Assembly (NCBI GenBank): GCA_958366705.1
Contig: CATXCB010000024.1
Span: 1-14,244, forward strand
Direction of reading: 5' to 3'
DNA from: an uncultured bacterium
Lineage (GTDB): Bacteria > Cyanobacteriota > Vampirovibrionia > Gastranaerophilales > Gastranaerophilaceae
DNA length: 14,244 nucleotides
A program made the position numbers and the translations under genes. Numbering within the stretch: the stretch's first letter is position 1; each line of letters begins with the position of its first letter. Positions 14,196 to 14,244 of the stretch are shown here, one piece after another. A model generated the notes under the pieces. The model was not told the DNA's origin and did not search any database. It saw nothing but the letters and a program-made list of their open reading frames with translations.

Positions 14196-14244
14196 AGACC
14201 CTAGAATACTGTCGGAGTAAAGCTTTAAAAGGTTACCCCCCCCC
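14052..14244 (-). repeat. shared prepilin 5' module, copy B, cut by the window edge
   Basis: The counterpart of 4001-4235. It contains the leader region, the ATTCTGAA hairpin (14126-14146), the nearly invariant TAACCTTTTAAAGCTTTACTC block and a run of nine G on the coding strand (14244-14236). The run reaches the last base of the window, so nine is a minimum. The pilin frame passes through it without a stop. Confidence 0.85.
14126..14146. repeat. short palindromic repeat, copy B form
   Basis: ATTCTGAA (14126-14133) pairs with TTCAGAAT (14139-14146) around ACAAG. Compared with the copy at 4117-4137, a C-G pair is replaced by a T-A pair on matching sides, so the stem is kept although the sequence changed. 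It encodes SELVSES in the pilin frame. Confidence 0.65.

Noticed and set aside
1..14244. CRISPR array, tRNA gene, transposase or prophage genes
   Set aside because: No regularly spaced repeats, cloverleaf-like segments in the gaps, or transposase or phage proteins were seen on either strand.

Overview
This AT-rich window carries bacterial housekeeping genes (secA, rimP-nusA, map, tmk and the RNase P RNA gene rnpB) with three separate type IV prepilin-like genes scattered between them. Two features point to the non-photosynthetic Cyanobacteriota (Vampirovibrionia/Melainabacteria, perhaps the gut Gastranaerophilales). The RNase P RNA resembles cyanobacterial type A molecules as I remember them, and two of the three prepilins carry the FTLAEVLITLGIIGIVAA N-terminus that I associate with that group. 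This placement is inference; I could run no search.

Layout, left to right. Positions 1-127 hold a strong leftward promoter (TTGACA, 16 nt, TAAGAT, extended -10, AT-rich upstream) and a structured leader that runs off the left edge towards an unseen gene. Positions 128-482 are very AT-rich with two small palindromes and no gene. secA (minus) follows with a clear terminator, then prepilin A (minus). After it come rimP-nusA (minus, ending in a strong hairpin), a 565-residue coiled-coil protein (minus), a divergent plus-strand run of map, a possible RNase H-fold protein and a membrane TPR protein, and then tmk (minus). rnpB (minus) and prepilin C (minus) are packed 2-3 nt apart. A small plus-strand orphan gene is convergent with prepilin B (minus), which reaches the right edge.

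The most interesting part is the 5' end of prepilin A. A good promoter, a strong Shine-Dalgarno and an ATG at 4265 lead into a run of exactly nine G on the coding strand. With nine G, the frame from that ATG stops after 13 codons. With eight or eleven G it would run without a stop into the pilin, giving 307 or 308 residues. Prepilin B has the same 5' block, and its last bases in the window are again a run of nine G, in the same frame relative to the pilin. Its frame has no ATG or GTG between the window edge and the pilin core, so the odd leader is probably translated. Short palindromic repeats sit in frame inside both leaders. I read this as a candidate phase-variable pilin system controlled by a poly-G tract.

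Links between neighbours: rimP and nusA form a normal short operon, but no ylxR or infB follows. map and the next gene share an overlapping ribosome-binding site. rnpB appears to be transcribed from a promoter embedded in the last codons of prepilin C.
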